This document shows positions 9,131 through 16,724 of a stretch of 64,000 nt of DNA, one piece after another. Every line of letters starts with the position of its first letter. Within the stretch, counting starts at the first letter, position 1. A program made the position numbers and the translations under genes. Under the pieces are notes generated by a model that was not told the origin of the DNA, searched no databases, and worked only from the letters and a program-made list of their open reading frames with translations. Source of the stretch: Verrucomicrobiaceae bacterium (GTDB lineage Bacteria; Verrucomicrobiota; Verrucomicrobiia; Verrucomicrobiales; Akkermansiaceae); contig JAIXWR010000030.1 of NCBI GenBank assembly GCA_027491155.1, positions 58,053 through 122,052 on the forward strand, written 5' to 3'.

Positions 9131-9754
9131 ATGAGACTCGTCGCCTGGTTCTTCTGTCTGTCCGCGCTGGTGCTCGGCATCTGGCTGCTGTGGGGCGGGG
9201 CGTGGGAGGAGCGCTTCACCTTGGAAGGCGCGGTCGGCTGGTTGGAAAGCGCGGGGCCCTGGGCCTGGGCGGCGGGGATCGGTTTGCTGGCGGCGGACCT
9301 GGTGCTGCCGGTGCCGGGGACGGTGGTGATGTCGGCGCTGGGATACGTTTACGGGGTCCTGTTGGGCGGGCTGGCCGCGGCGGCGGGCTCGATGATCGCG
9401 GGGCTCATCGGCTACGGTGTCGGCCGGTTGATCGGCGAGAAGGCGGCGCGGAAGCTGTTGGGCGATTTGGATTTCGAGAAGGGCAAGCTGCTCTTCGCCC
9501 GCGGCGGCGGCTGGATGGTCGCGTTGTCGCGGGCCCTGCCGATCCTGCCGGAAGCGCTGTCGTGCACGGCGGGGCTGGTGCGGATGCCCTTCGGGCGCTT
9601 CGTTGCGTCGCTGGCCTGCGGCAGCCTGCCGGTGGGCTTCCTGTTCGCGTGGATCGGCGCGGCCGGCCGCGAGGCGCCGGGCTGGGCGCTCGCTTTCAGC
9701 CTGCTGGTGCCCGCCTTGCTGTGGGGTGCGGCGCGGAAATGGCGCTCGCCATGA
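9131..9754 (+). CDS. VTT-domain (DedA/TVP38-like) membrane protein
   Basis: The 207-residue protein begins with a membrane anchor and carries the VTT (SNARE-associated/DedA-type) core: a re-entrant LPVPGTVVMSALGYVYG segment, the helix AGLIGYGVGRLIGEKAARKL, then RALPILPEALSCTAGLVRMP. Family members are inner-membrane proteins, several of them flippases for undecaprenyl phosphate or phosphatidylethanolamine. The exact lipid is not deducible here. It starts 12 bp after the DASS carrier stop and ends 3 bp before the stop of the convergent nhaR-like gene, so there is almost no room for a separate terminator. Confidence 0.85.
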   Translation: MRLVAWFFCLSALVLGIWLLWGGAWEERFTLEGAVGWLESAGPWAWAAGIGLLAADLVLPVPGTVVMSALGYVYGVLLGGLAAAAGSMIAGLIGYGVGRLIGEKAARKLLGDLDFEKGKLLFARGGGWMVALSRALPILPEALSCTAGLVRMPFGRFVASLACGSLPVGFLFAWIGAAGREAPGWALAFSLLVPALLWGAARKWRSP

Positions 9755-9757
9755 CCG

Positions 9758-10660
9758 TCAGTTCCCGGCCTCCAGCCAGAGCTTGCTGCGGGTGATGGCG
9801 GTGACCGCCGGGTGCTCGACTTTCCGCTCGGCGGTGAAGGCGTGGAAGGAGATCCGGCAGCTCTCGGCGCTGCCGATGACCTGGAGTCCGTAGCGCTTCA
9901 GGGCGATGGCCGAGATCGCCGCCGGCAGGATGACGAAGCCGCGGCCTTCGGCGGCCATCACCTTCATCATGGCCGGGTCCTCGAACTCCGCTTCCACCCG
10001 GGGTTTGACCCCGATGTCCCTCAGCCAGGTTTCCGCCGCGCGCCGGAGCGGCGCGTTCTCCGCCGGCAGCAAGGCCGGGGCGCCGTCGAGCGAGCGGGGG
10101 AAGCCGGGGGCAAGTTTCGCCGCGAGCTTGCGCGAGGCGCAAACCAGGCAGCCGGTCTCGCCGAGCCGGTGGTCGAAGACGCGGATGTTGACGCTGCTCG
10201 ACGGAGGCTCGTCGGCCAGCACGAGATCGAGCCGGTGGGCGGCAAGCTGCGCGATGAGATCGAGCGGCTTTCCTTCGCGGCAGATCACCTGGACCGCACG
10301 GCCGATCGAAAAGACCGGCTTGAGGATCTCGTTGCCGACCAGCTTGGGGAAGGAATCGGTCAGCCCGATGCGCACCCGCATCGCGCTTTCGGTCGGGCGT
10401 TCCTGGAGCGCATTCAGCATTTCCCCGCCGAGAGAGAAGATCTCGTCGGCGTAGCGCTGGACCATCCGTCCGGCCTCGGTGAGGACGTTCTTGCGGCCTT
10501 CCTTCTTGAACAGCCGCTGGCCGAAGGCCGCCTCCAGTTCGCGGATCTGGCCGGAGATCGAGGGTTGCGAGACCCTCAGCCGCTCCGCCGCACGGGCCAG
10601 GCTGCCTTCCTTGGCGACGATCCAGAAATAGCGCAGGTGGTGGTAATTGAGCCAGTCCAT
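9758..10660 (-). CDS. nhaR: LysR-family regulator of the NhaR type
   Basis: The 300-residue protein has an N-terminal winged helix (residues 4-63: LNYHHLRYFWIVAKEGSLAR, then VSQPSISGQIRELE) and a LysR effector-binding domain (about 92-295). The LNYHHLRYFW opening, FKKEGRKN and the RYADEIFSLGGEML helix match E. coli NhaR closely, more than a generic LysR. E. coli NhaR senses sodium and activates nhaA and osmC. Here no nhaA is adjacent; the divergent neighbour is an HPF/RaiA-like gene, and a perfect inverted repeat in the shared promoter is the likely operator. Autoregulation is an inference from that geometry. Confidence 0.85.
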   Translation of the reverse strand: MDWLNYHHLRYFWIVAKEGSLARAAERLRVSQPSISGQIRELEAAFGQRLFKKEGRKNVLTEAGRMVQRYADEIFSLGGEMLNALQERPTESAMRVRIGLTDSFPKLVGNEILKPVFSIGRAVQVICREGKPLDLIAQLAAHRLDLVLADEPPSSSVNIRVFDHRLGETGCLVCASRKLAAKLAPGFPRSLDGAPALLPAENAPLRRAAETWLRDIGVKPRVEAEFEDPAMMKVMAAEGRGFVILPAAISAIALKRYGLQVIGSAESCRISFHAFTAERKVEHPAVTAITRSKLWLEAGN

Positions 10661-10695
10661 GGCCGGATTGAAGTCTTAGGATAAAACGAAGTCTT

Positions 10696-10722
10696 GTTTC
10701 GAAATTGGGTATTATTCGAAAC
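10696..10722. promoter_or_regulatory. Inverted repeat operator between nhaR and the HPF-like gene
   Basis: GTTTCGAA (10696-10703) and TTCGAAAC (10715-10722) form a perfect 8-bp inverted repeat around an AT-rich 11-bp spacer. It lies 36 bp upstream of the nhaR start and about 70 bp upstream of the preferred HPF start. The symmetric arms and 27-bp span are typical of a LysR-type recognition site in a divergent promoter. Binding by the NhaR-like protein is inferred. Confidence 0.65.
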
Positions 10723-10740
10723 GATGGACTGCGGCTAGAT

Positions 10741-10772
10741 GTTTCACGCCGGCGGGAATGCCGGCATGAAAC
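10741..10772 (+). promoter_or_regulatory. Stem-loop in the leader of the HPF-like gene
   Basis: GTTTCACGCCGGC (10741-10753) pairs with GCCGGCATGAAAC (10760-10772) around a GGGAAT loop, with one mismatch in 13 positions. It ends 17 nt before the ATG at 10790, where it would sit against the ribosome-binding region. It may regulate translation or message stability. Its presence argues against the ATG at 10739 as the true start. Confidence 0.55.
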
Positions 10773-10789
10773 CTATCCACCACGATCTC

Positions 10790-11128
10790 ATGAAAATCAC
10801 CGTCAACCGTCTCGGAGTCGTCGTTTCGAAGTATCCCGACCGCTGGATCGCCGCCCGCCTCGCCGGAATCGCGGCGGTGCGCCAGGTCGACGAGGCCAAG
10901 GTCCGCATCATCCGCCACCGCGACCGGAGTCCGGCCTGCGAGGTGTCGATCCACCTGGTGACGCCCGGTCCGGATCTCTTCTCGACCGGCTGCGACCACA
11001 CGATGATGGCCGCCTTCGACAAGGCCTTGGCCGGACTCGACAGCACCCTTGCCGCCCGCTCGGCAAAGCGGGCGCGGCGGATGAAGGACCGCAACGCGGT
11101 CCGGCGCGGCGTCATCACGGCTTCCTGA
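10790..11128 (+). CDS. HPF/RaiA-like ribosome-associated protein
   Basis: The protein has 112 residues from ATG 10790 (MKITVNRLGVVVSKYPDRWI). The same frame opens at 10739, but that lead is encoded by a strong stem-loop, so the later start is preferred. The pattern of strand, helix (DRWIAARLAGI), two strands (AKVRIIRHRD, ACEVSIHLV) and a basic helix (AAFDKALAGLDSTL followed by Arg/Lys) matches the beta-alpha-beta fold of hibernation-promoting factor/RaiA, with family-like spacing. Such proteins bind the 30S subunit during stress. Divergence from a NhaR-type regulator suggests the gene responds to sodium or pH; this is inference. It lacks the long-HPF C-terminal domain. Confidence 0.7.
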   Translation: MKITVNRLGVVVSKYPDRWIAARLAGIAAVRQVDEAKVRIIRHRDRSPACEVSIHLVTPGPDLFSTGCDHTMMAAFDKALAGLDSTLAARSAKRARRMKDRNAVRRGVITAS

Positions 11129-11171
11129 TCCTCCGGCTGGTTGCGGGGGTTCCGTCCGGCCTGTCTCCAGG

Positions 11172-11211
11172 TTCCGCCCGCCGGCGGGGCCTGGCAGGCA
11201 GCCGGGCGGAA
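11172..11211. repeat. Imperfect GC-rich inverted repeat
   Basis: TTCCGCCCG (11172-11180) and CGGGCGGAA (11203-11211) face each other across 22 GC-rich bases, in the 174-bp gap between the HPF-like and pRiA4b-like genes. It could be a terminator stem or a degenerate member of the paired-hairpin repeats seen elsewhere. There is no T-tract. Nothing else is recognisable in this gap. Confidence 0.35.
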
Positions 11212-11302
11212 TGGCGTTTGGGAGGCGGCCCGCCGGTCCCGGGGGCGCGGAAAGAAACTTGCGGTTTGCCTCCCCTTGGAGCCGGCGCTTACTTTCCCGC
11301 GC

Positions 11303-11866
11303 ATGCCCCAGCCGCGCATCGTCGTCAAAGTCTTCCTCTATCAGATCACCCCGCAGATCTGGCGGCGCTTCTCCGTGCCGGCGTCCTTCAATTTCCTGCA
11401 GCTCAACGACGCGATCCAGGATGCGATGGGCTGGGAGAACAAGCACCCGCACGAGTTCCGGCACGGCACGGGCAAACGGCTGACCGACGTGATCGGCCCG
11501 GTGGGCTTGGCCGACCAGGTGCCGAAGGGCGGTGAGTTCACCGACGAACTGAAGATCACGCTGGCCGACTTCATCGGCAAGAAGCGCCTGCCGATGCGGA
11601 TGCTCTACCGCTATGATTTCGCCGAGGACTGGATCCACGAGGTGGTGCTCGAGAAGAAGGAGGAGTCCGACCAGGAAGGGCCGGTGATGATCGACGGCGC
11701 CCGCGCCTGCCCGCCGGAGGACTTCGGCGGCGCGTTCCAGTACATGGAAGCGCTGACCGGGCAGATCGGCTGGTATCGCGGAGAGTACGATCCGGAGGCC
11801 TTCGACATCAAGGAGGTCGTCTTCGGCGGCAAGAAGCGGAATCCGAAGAAGCGGAAGCTGCTTTGA
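11303..11866 (+). CDS. pRiA4b ORF-3-like protein (IS1096 passenger family)
   Basis: The protein has 187 residues from ATG 11303; the frame runs further upstream but without coding character. The N-terminus is the family hallmark: VVKVFLYQITPQIWRRFSVP, then FLQLNDAIQDAMGWENKHPHEF, and later YRYDFAEDWIHEVVLEKK and the acidic GAFQYMEAL region. The family was named from plasmid pRiA4b and is annotated as an IS1096 passenger, but it is widespread on chromosomes without transposons, as here. Function is unknown. No transposase or terminal repeat is visible, so it is treated as an ordinary chromosomal gene. Confidence 0.85.
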   Translation: MPQPRIVVKVFLYQITPQIWRRFSVPASFNFLQLNDAIQDAMGWENKHPHEFRHGTGKRLTDVIGPVGLADQVPKGGEFTDELKITLADFIGKKRLPMRMLYRYDFAEDWIHEVVLEKKEESDQEGPVMIDGARACPPEDFGGAFQYMEALTGQIGWYRGEYDPEAFDIKEVVFGGKKRNPKKRKLL

Positions 11867-11875
11867 AAAGGCGGG

Positions 11876-11994
11876 GTTCACCGCCAATACGCCAAGTTCG
11901 CCAAGTTTTCTGAGGTTTTGATTTCGATCCGGGGGGCTTGGCCACAGACTCCAACCACTCTTCCTTGGCGTAATTCGCGTCTTGGCGGTTCACT
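11876..11994. repeat. Word-array repeat pair built on CGCCAAG (family E)
   Basis: The left arm contains CGCCAAT/CGCCAAG words starting at 11882, 11890 and 11899 after GGTTCAC. The right arm (11961-11993) carries the reverse-complement words (TTGGCG at 11965 and 11982, a degenerate copy between) ending GGTTCAC. The centre is 50-60 bp of unrelated sequence. It fills the gap before cvfB. Similar arrays occur at 19239, 36288, 47974 and 52363. Confidence 0.7.
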
Positions 11995-12003
11995 TCCTTT
12001 CCC

Positions 12004-12840
12004 ATGGCCCACCTCGGCGAACGCGCTTCCCTGACCATTCTCCGCGAGCAACCCTTCGGCCTCTTTCTCGATGCCGGGGACGAACTCGGCGAAGTGCTGC
12101 TGCCTCGCCGCGAGATGCCGCGGCACTGGCAGATCGGCGGCATGGTCGAGGTGTTCCTCTACCTCGACTCCGAGGACCGGCCGGTCGCGACGATGAAGCA
12201 CCCGAAGGTCATGCCCGGCGGCTTCGCCTATCTGGAATGCCTCGCGATCACCGGCGTCGGCGCCTTCCTCGACTGGGGACTGCCGAAGGACCTGCTGCTG
12301 CCATTCCGCGAACAGAAGGAACGGATCGAGGTCGGGAAGTCATACGTCGTGCATGTCCACGTCGACACCGCCAGCGGCCGGATCGTCGCGACTCGCCGCC
12401 TCAACAAGTTCCTCAACAAGACGCCCGCGACCTACGCCGAGGGCCAGGAAGTGGACCTGCTGCTCTACGGCAAGACCGAGCTGGGCTACAAGGCGATCGT
12501 CGAAGGCAAGCACTCCGGCGTGCTCTTCGCCAACGAGGTTTTCCGCCGTCTGAACGCCGGGGAGCGGACGAAGGGCTACATCGTGAAAATCCATCCCGAG
12601 GGCAAGATCGACCTTTCTCTCTACCCGCCGGGCCGGGCGCGGATCGATGATCTCGAAACGCGGATCGAGGAAGAGCTCAAGCAGCGCGGCGGCTTCTGGG
12701 CGATCAGCGACGCCAGCCCGGCGGAGGTGATCCACAAGGCGCTCGGCGTCAGCAAGAAGGCCTTCAAGCAGGCGACCGGGGCCTTGTTCAAGAAGCGCAG
12801 GATCACGATCAGCGACGAGGGGATCCGGTTGGTGGACTAA
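12004..12840 (+). CDS. cvfB: CvfB-family S1-domain RNA-binding protein
   Basis: The 278-residue protein has tandem S1-like OB folds: residues about 8-66 (GLFLDAGDELGEVLLPRREM), 70-140 (GAFLDWGLPKDLLLPFREQ, the most typical S1 segment) and 150-215 (GVLFANEVFRRLNAGERTKG). A C-terminal winged-helix-like tail follows (DASPAEVIHKALGVSKKAFK). This order and length fit CvfB/YitL proteins, which bind RNA and affect virulence-factor expression in Staphylococcus; the role in this phylum is not known. ATG 12004 directly follows the family E repeat, so any promoter must lie within or before that repeat. Confidence 0.85.
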   Translation: MAHLGERASLTILREQPFGLFLDAGDELGEVLLPRREMPRHWQIGGMVEVFLYLDSEDRPVATMKHPKVMPGGFAYLECLAITGVGAFLDWGLPKDLLLPFREQKERIEVGKSYVVHVHVDTASGRIVATRRLNKFLNKTPATYAEGQEVDLLLYGKTELGYKAIVEGKHSGVLFANEVFRRLNAGERTKGYIVKIHPEGKIDLSLYPPGRARIDDLETRIEEELKQRGGFWAISDASPAEVIHKALGVSKKAFKQATGALFKKRRITISDEGIRLVD

Positions 12841-12844
12841 TGAG

Positions 12845-12901
12845 GGAGCGCCGGCTTCAGCCGGCACCTGTCCCGTCCAAGCCGGCTGAAGCCGGCGCTC
12901 C
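12845..12901. repeat. REP-like hairpin doublet, family A (copy 1)
   Basis: Two inverted units each begin with the tetranucleotide GGAG, followed by a hairpin with CGCCGGCTT and AGCCGGC arms; ten-odd bases separate them. GGAG sits at 12845-12848 and its complement CTCC at 12898-12901. The second copy is at 34093-34160. A tetranucleotide head at the foot of a hairpin is the signature of REP elements mobilised by RAYT transposases. It lies between cvfB and the esterase fusion gene. Confidence 0.75.
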
Positions 12902-12955
12902 AATCCCGTCATCCGGAAAGATCCATCCGCGGCGTTGCGTACCCGGCTTCTGTCC

Positions 12956-14698
12956 ATGAAACTCGCCGTCCTTTTCGCCTTCCTCCCGCTTTCCTTCCTC
13001 CGCGCCGAGGGGCCATATCCGGTCGATCCCGCGTCCGTCCGGCAGGAGGGCGTGCCGAAGGGGGTGACGACGAAGCACTCGTTCAAGGACAGCAAGATCT
13101 ACCCGGGCACCGAGCGCACCTACTGGCTGCATGTCCCGGCGCAGTATGATCCGGCCAAGCCGGCCTGCCTGATGGTCTTCCAGGACGGCGGCGGCTACGT
13201 GAACGAGAAGGGCGCCAGCAAGGTGCCGGTCGTCTTCGACAACCTGATCGCGAAGGGCGAGATGCCGGTGACGATCGGGCTCTTCGTCGATCCCGGCGTG
13301 GTGCCGGCTCCGAATGGGGAGAGTCAGCCGCGCTTCAACCGGAGCTTCGAGTACGATGCCTTTAGTGGCGACTACGCCCGCTTCCTGATCGACGAGCTGA
13401 TTCCCGTCGTGGCGAAGGACTACAAGCTCAGCGACAATCCCGACCACCGCGCGATCTGCGGGGCCTCGTCGGGCGGGATCGCCGCCTTCAACGCCGCCTG
13501 GCAGCGGCCCGACGCCTTCCGCCGTGTCTATTCGATGATCGGCACCTTCGTCGGCCTGCGCGGCGGCGACGAGTTCGCGACGCTGGTCCGCAAGACCGAG
13601 CCGAAGCCGCTGCGGGTCTTCCTCCAGGACGGCTCGAACGACCTCGACATCTACTGCGGCGACTGGTGGATGGAGAACCAGACGATGGAGCGGGCGCTGA
13701 AGTTCTCCGGCTACGAGGTCGAGCACGTCTGGGGCGAGGGCCAGCATTCCCACCAGCACGGCGGAGCCATCATGCCGCAGGCACTGCGCTGGCTGTGGAA
13801 AGACTTCCCGAAGCCGGTCGCTGTCAACTACGAGGCCTCCCGTAGCCGGGCGAAGGAGATGCTGGTGCCCGGTGAAGACTGGCAACTCGTGAGCGAAGGC
13901 CACGGTTTCACCGAGGGACCCATCGCCGCTCCCGATGGCGGGATCTTTTTCACCGACATCCCGAAGAACACGATCCACCGCGTGACCGCGGACGGCAAGG
14001 TGTCGGTCTTCCTCGCGAACAGCCGCGGCACCAACGGCCTCGCTTTCGGACCCGATGGCCGGCTCTACGGCTGCCGGGCGGGGAGCGGCGAGATCGTCTC
14101 GTGGGACCTCGCGACGAAGCAGGAGAAGGTCCACGCGAGCGGTCTGAAGGCGAACGACCTGGTCGTCGCGCACGACGGCACGATCTACGCGACCGAGCCG
14201 GAGAAGAAAGCGGTGTGGATCATCCGCCCGGGCCAGCAGAAGGTGCTCGGCACCGACCGCTGCAACGGGGTTAACGGCATCACCCTGACGCCCGACCAGA
14301 CCCGGGTCGAGATCGCGGATCCCGGCGGCCGTTACATCTGGTCGGCGGTGCGGGGCAAGGACGGTTCTCTCACCAACGTGCAGCCCTACCATCATCTCCA
14401 TCTTCCCCCTGCCGATCCTGATCCGCGGAGCCGCGCCGACGGGATGAAAGTCACCCGCGACGGCTGGCTGCTGGTCGCCACGGCCATGGGCGTGCAAATT
14501 TTCGACCAACCCGGCCGCGTGAACCTGATCCTGCCTCCGCCGGCCGGCGCGCGGTTCCCGTCGAACCTGTGCTTTAGCGGAGCGGACATGCAGACGCTGT
14601 ACATCACGGCGGGCGACAAGGTCTTCAAGCGGAAGGTCAAGCTCACCGGGATCAAGGCCTGGGAGAAGCCGGTGATGCCTCCGAAGCCGGGCTTGTAG
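12956..14698 (+). CDS. Exported esterase fused to SMP-30/gluconolactonase-like propeller
   Basis: The protein is 580 residues, with start at ATG 12956 chosen for its signal peptide (MKLAVLFAFLPLSFLRAEG). Residues about 40-310 form an alpha/beta hydrolase of the enterochelin-esterase type, with nucleophile motif GASSGG and a downstream GEGQHSHQHGG that probably holds the catalytic His. Residues about 315-575 form an SMP-30/gluconolactonase-like propeller (HGFTEGPIAAPDGGIFFTD, NGLAFGPDGRLYGC, CNGVNGITLTPDQ) with its metal-ligand Glu and Asn positions recognisable. Related fusions occur in verrucomicrobia and planctomycetes. A role in cleaving an ester or lactone of a plant or algal sugar is plausible but unproven. 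Its stop TAG is formed by the GTAG head of repeat B1. Confidence 0.85.
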   Translation: MKLAVLFAFLPLSFLRAEGPYPVDPASVRQEGVPKGVTTKHSFKDSKIYPGTERTYWLHVPAQYDPAKPACLMVFQDGGGYVNEKGASKVPVVFDNLIAKGEMPVTIGLFVDPGVVPAPNGESQPRFNRSFEYDAFSGDYARFLIDELIPVVAKDYKLSDNPDHRAICGASSGGIAAFNAAWQRPDAFRRVYSMIGTFVGLRGGDEFATLVRKTEPKPLRVFLQDGSNDLDIYCGDWWMENQTMERALKFSGYEVEHVWGEGQHSHQHGGAIMPQALRWLWKDFPKPVAVNYEASRSRAKEMLVPGEDWQLVSEGHGFTEGPIAAPDGGIFFTDIPKNTIHRVTADGKVSVFLANSRGTNGLAFGPDGRLYGCRAGSGEIVSWDLATKQEKVHASGLKANDLVVAHDGTIYATEPEKKAVWIIRPGQQKVLGTDRCNGVNGITLTPDQTRVEIADPGGRYIWSAVRGKDGSLTNVQPYHHLHLPPADPDPRSRADGMKVTRDGWLLVATAMGVQIFDQPGRVNLILPPPAGARFPSNLCFSGADMQTLYITAGDKVFKRKVKLTGIKAWEKPVMPPKPGL

Positions 14699-14801
14699 GG
14701 CGACTTTGCAAGTTGCTCGCGAGGGCGCCTTGTTCGGAAGCTTCGAATCCGAGGCAGTTTGGCGGGCCGAACCCCGCACACAACTTGCAAAGTTGCGCTA
14801 C
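14695..14801. repeat. REP-like hairpin doublet, family B (copy 1)
   Basis: GTAG (14695-14698) heads a stem of GACTTTG/CAAGTTGC type; the opposite unit ends with CTAC at 14798-14801 after TTGCAAAGTTGCG. About 60 bases lie between the hairpins. The doublet occupies the whole space between two convergent genes, supplying the stop codon of one and ending 1 bp from the stop of the other, so it may also act as a bidirectional terminator. Copy 2 is at 17459-17656. Confidence 0.75.
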
Positions 14802-14802
14802 A

Positions 14803-16632
14803 TCACTGCCGCGGTGTCGGCGGCTTCCTGCCGAGCACGGCGGCGAGGTCGAGCAGGAGCTTCTCGCCGAAACTGGCGTCCTCGCGTTCGGTCATGACCT
14901 GGCGGGCAAGCGAGGGATGATCGGTGATCAGGCCATCGACCCCGCGGCCGAGCTGGGTGGACATGTCGACCGGGTCGTTGACGGTCCAGACGTGGACTTG
15001 GACGCCCCGTCTCTGCGCCTGGCGGACGAGCTTGCGTGAGGTGGTGCGGGCGTTGAGGCCGAGGAAGTCGAGCTTGAGCTTGGTCACGTTGCCGAGCGCG
15101 ACGCTGGAAAGCAGGCCTACCTTCCACTCCGGCCGGAGCTGGCGGATCTTGCGGATGCCTTCGTGGCTCAAAGACATGACCATGACCTGGTCGGCCATGC
15201 CCGCGGCTTCGACGAGTTGGACCACGCGTTCCTCGAGGCGCTGACTATGACCGTAGTATTTCAGTTCGATCAGCACGCCGCAGCGGTCCTTGCACAGCGT
15301 GAGGACGTCGGCCAGCAGGGGCGGCCGCTCCGCGGAGAAGGCGGGGGATTTCCATGAGCCGATGTCGATGGTGGCGAGTTCGGCGTCGCGGAGCTCCCAG
15401 ATCGGCCGGGCGGGGCCGCCGACGCGCTTGAAGTCGCTGTCGTGGAAGACGAACACGCTGCCATCCGCGCTTTCCTGGACGTCGATTTCGACCCAGTCCG
15501 CGCCGGCTTCGATCGCCTCGCGGACCGCGGCGAGCGTGTTCTCGGGAGCAACGGCCGAGGCCCCGCGGTGGGCGATCACGACGGCGGGATGCTCGTCATG
15601 GATCGACTCGATCCAAAGGTGGGAGAGGAACATCGTGAGCCCGCAGCCCGCGAGGCCGCCGGCGATGGCCGACTTCCAGCCCAGGGGCAGGCGGCGGGCG
15701 GGCCGGCTCGGGCGGGAAGTATCATCGAGGCCGGAGTCGAGGTAGAGGCGGGTGTTTTGCAAGGCGAGCAGCGACAGCCCGCAGGCCCCCGTGAGCCAGG
15801 CGATCCCGCTGGCCAGGGCGAAACAGAGCCCGAGAATCACGATCAGCCAACCGAGCTGGTCTTGAAGATGGCCGGCGGCCCACAGAGCGATGGCGGACCA
15901 GGGCAGGTTCAGCAACCAGGCGACGAAGGGCGTGAGGAGGCCCCAGGCGACCAGACCGATGAACACCGACTTGCGCTGGCCGTTTGAGGCTTCGCGGCTG
16001 AGCCGGAGCGCCGCGTCGGGAGACTCGCCGCGGAAGATCGCGAGCGGCAACGCGTGGACCCAGCCGGTGGCGATGCGGGCGACGAGGACGAGGTGGCCGA
16101 GCAGCACCAGTGCGGCGAGGACGAGCGCCCAGCGGAAGACCGGCGGATTCTCGGCGAGGTAGAAGTTGATGTCGTGATCGCCGAGCATGCCCAGATAGAT
16201 GGCGCCTAACAGGGCGGCGAAGGGCAGGCTCCACAGCACCAGCCGGACGATGAAGCGCAGCGAGATTCGCAGCAGCCGGGGCAGCGCCGGGATGAGCAGG
16301 GGAAGGACGGCATCGATGTCGGAGGACCCTCCTTTCAAGAGCGAGCGGGAAGGAATGAGCAGGGTGGCGTAGCCGAGGAGTTGCAGGGTCATCACCAGCG
16401 TGCCGATCGCCAGCAGCGCAACCGCGCCGGCCGGGCTGAAGAGAAAGGCGGCGATTTCCGTGTCGCTGAGGGCGGGTTCGCCGGAGACCAGCACCGCGCC
16501 CTGGATGGTCACCGCCGCGAGCGGGGCCGCGACGGTGCCGGCGACGATGGAGAACGCGAGGTGGATGCCGAGCAGCGCTTTCCAGCCGCGGGCGAAGGTC
16601 CGGAGCAAGGCACGGTGGGAGGCGAAATCCAT
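14803..16632 (-). CDS. Membrane-anchored glycerophosphodiester phosphodiesterase
   Basis: The protein has 609 residues from ATG 16632. The N-terminal half (about 1-345) has eight or so membrane segments of the GDPD membrane-domain type, including GWKALLGIHLAFSIVAG and PSRSLLKGG. The C-terminal half is a GDPD catalytic TIM barrel with AHRGASAVAPENT (catalytic His), DWVEIDVQ (metal Glu and Asp), VFHDSDF (second His) and IELKYYG. Such enzymes hydrolyse glycerophosphodiesters to glycerol-3-phosphate and alcohol; the barrel position after the last span suggests action at the membrane face. The gene is convergent with the esterase fusion and its start faces the methyltransferase gene 92 bp away. 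Confidence 0.88.
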   Translation of the reverse strand: MDFASHRALLRTFARGWKALLGIHLAFSIVAGTVAAPLAAVTIQGAVLVSGEPALSDTEIAAFLFSPAGAVALLAIGTLVMTLQLLGYATLLIPSRSLLKGGSSDIDAVLPLLIPALPRLLRISLRFIVRLVLWSLPFAALLGAIYLGMLGDHDINFYLAENPPVFRWALVLAALVLLGHLVLVARIATGWVHALPLAIFRGESPDAALRLSREASNGQRKSVFIGLVAWGLLTPFVAWLLNLPWSAIALWAAGHLQDQLGWLIVILGLCFALASGIAWLTGACGLSLLALQNTRLYLDSGLDDTSRPSRPARRLPLGWKSAIAGGLAGCGLTMFLSHLWIESIHDEHPAVVIAHRGASAVAPENTLAAVREAIEAGADWVEIDVQESADGSVFVFHDSDFKRVGGPARPIWELRDAELATIDIGSWKSPAFSAERPPLLADVLTLCKDRCGVLIELKYYGHSQRLEERVVQLVEAAGMADQVMVMSLSHEGIRKIRQLRPEWKVGLLSSVALGNVTKLKLDFLGLNARTTSRKLVRQAQRRGVQVHVWTVNDPVDMSTQLGRGVDGLITDHPSLARQVMTEREDASFGEKLLLDLAAVLGRKPPTPRQ

Positions 16633-16724
16633 CGTCGCGAGCCTCCATGCCGGGGCTTCGAAGTCACGCCGATTCCCCGCTTTGGGCTTCACCCGGAGGA
16701 ACCGCTCGGATTCAATGGCAAGCC

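Noticed and set aside
10739..10789. Upstream ATG start for the HPF-like protein
   Set aside because: The added residues would be encoded by a perfect-looking stem-loop and have no counterpart in HPF/RaiA proteins.
11303..11866. Possible transposon from the IS1096-passenger-like gene
   Set aside because: No transposase, terminal inverted repeat or target duplication is visible around it; the family is often chromosomal.
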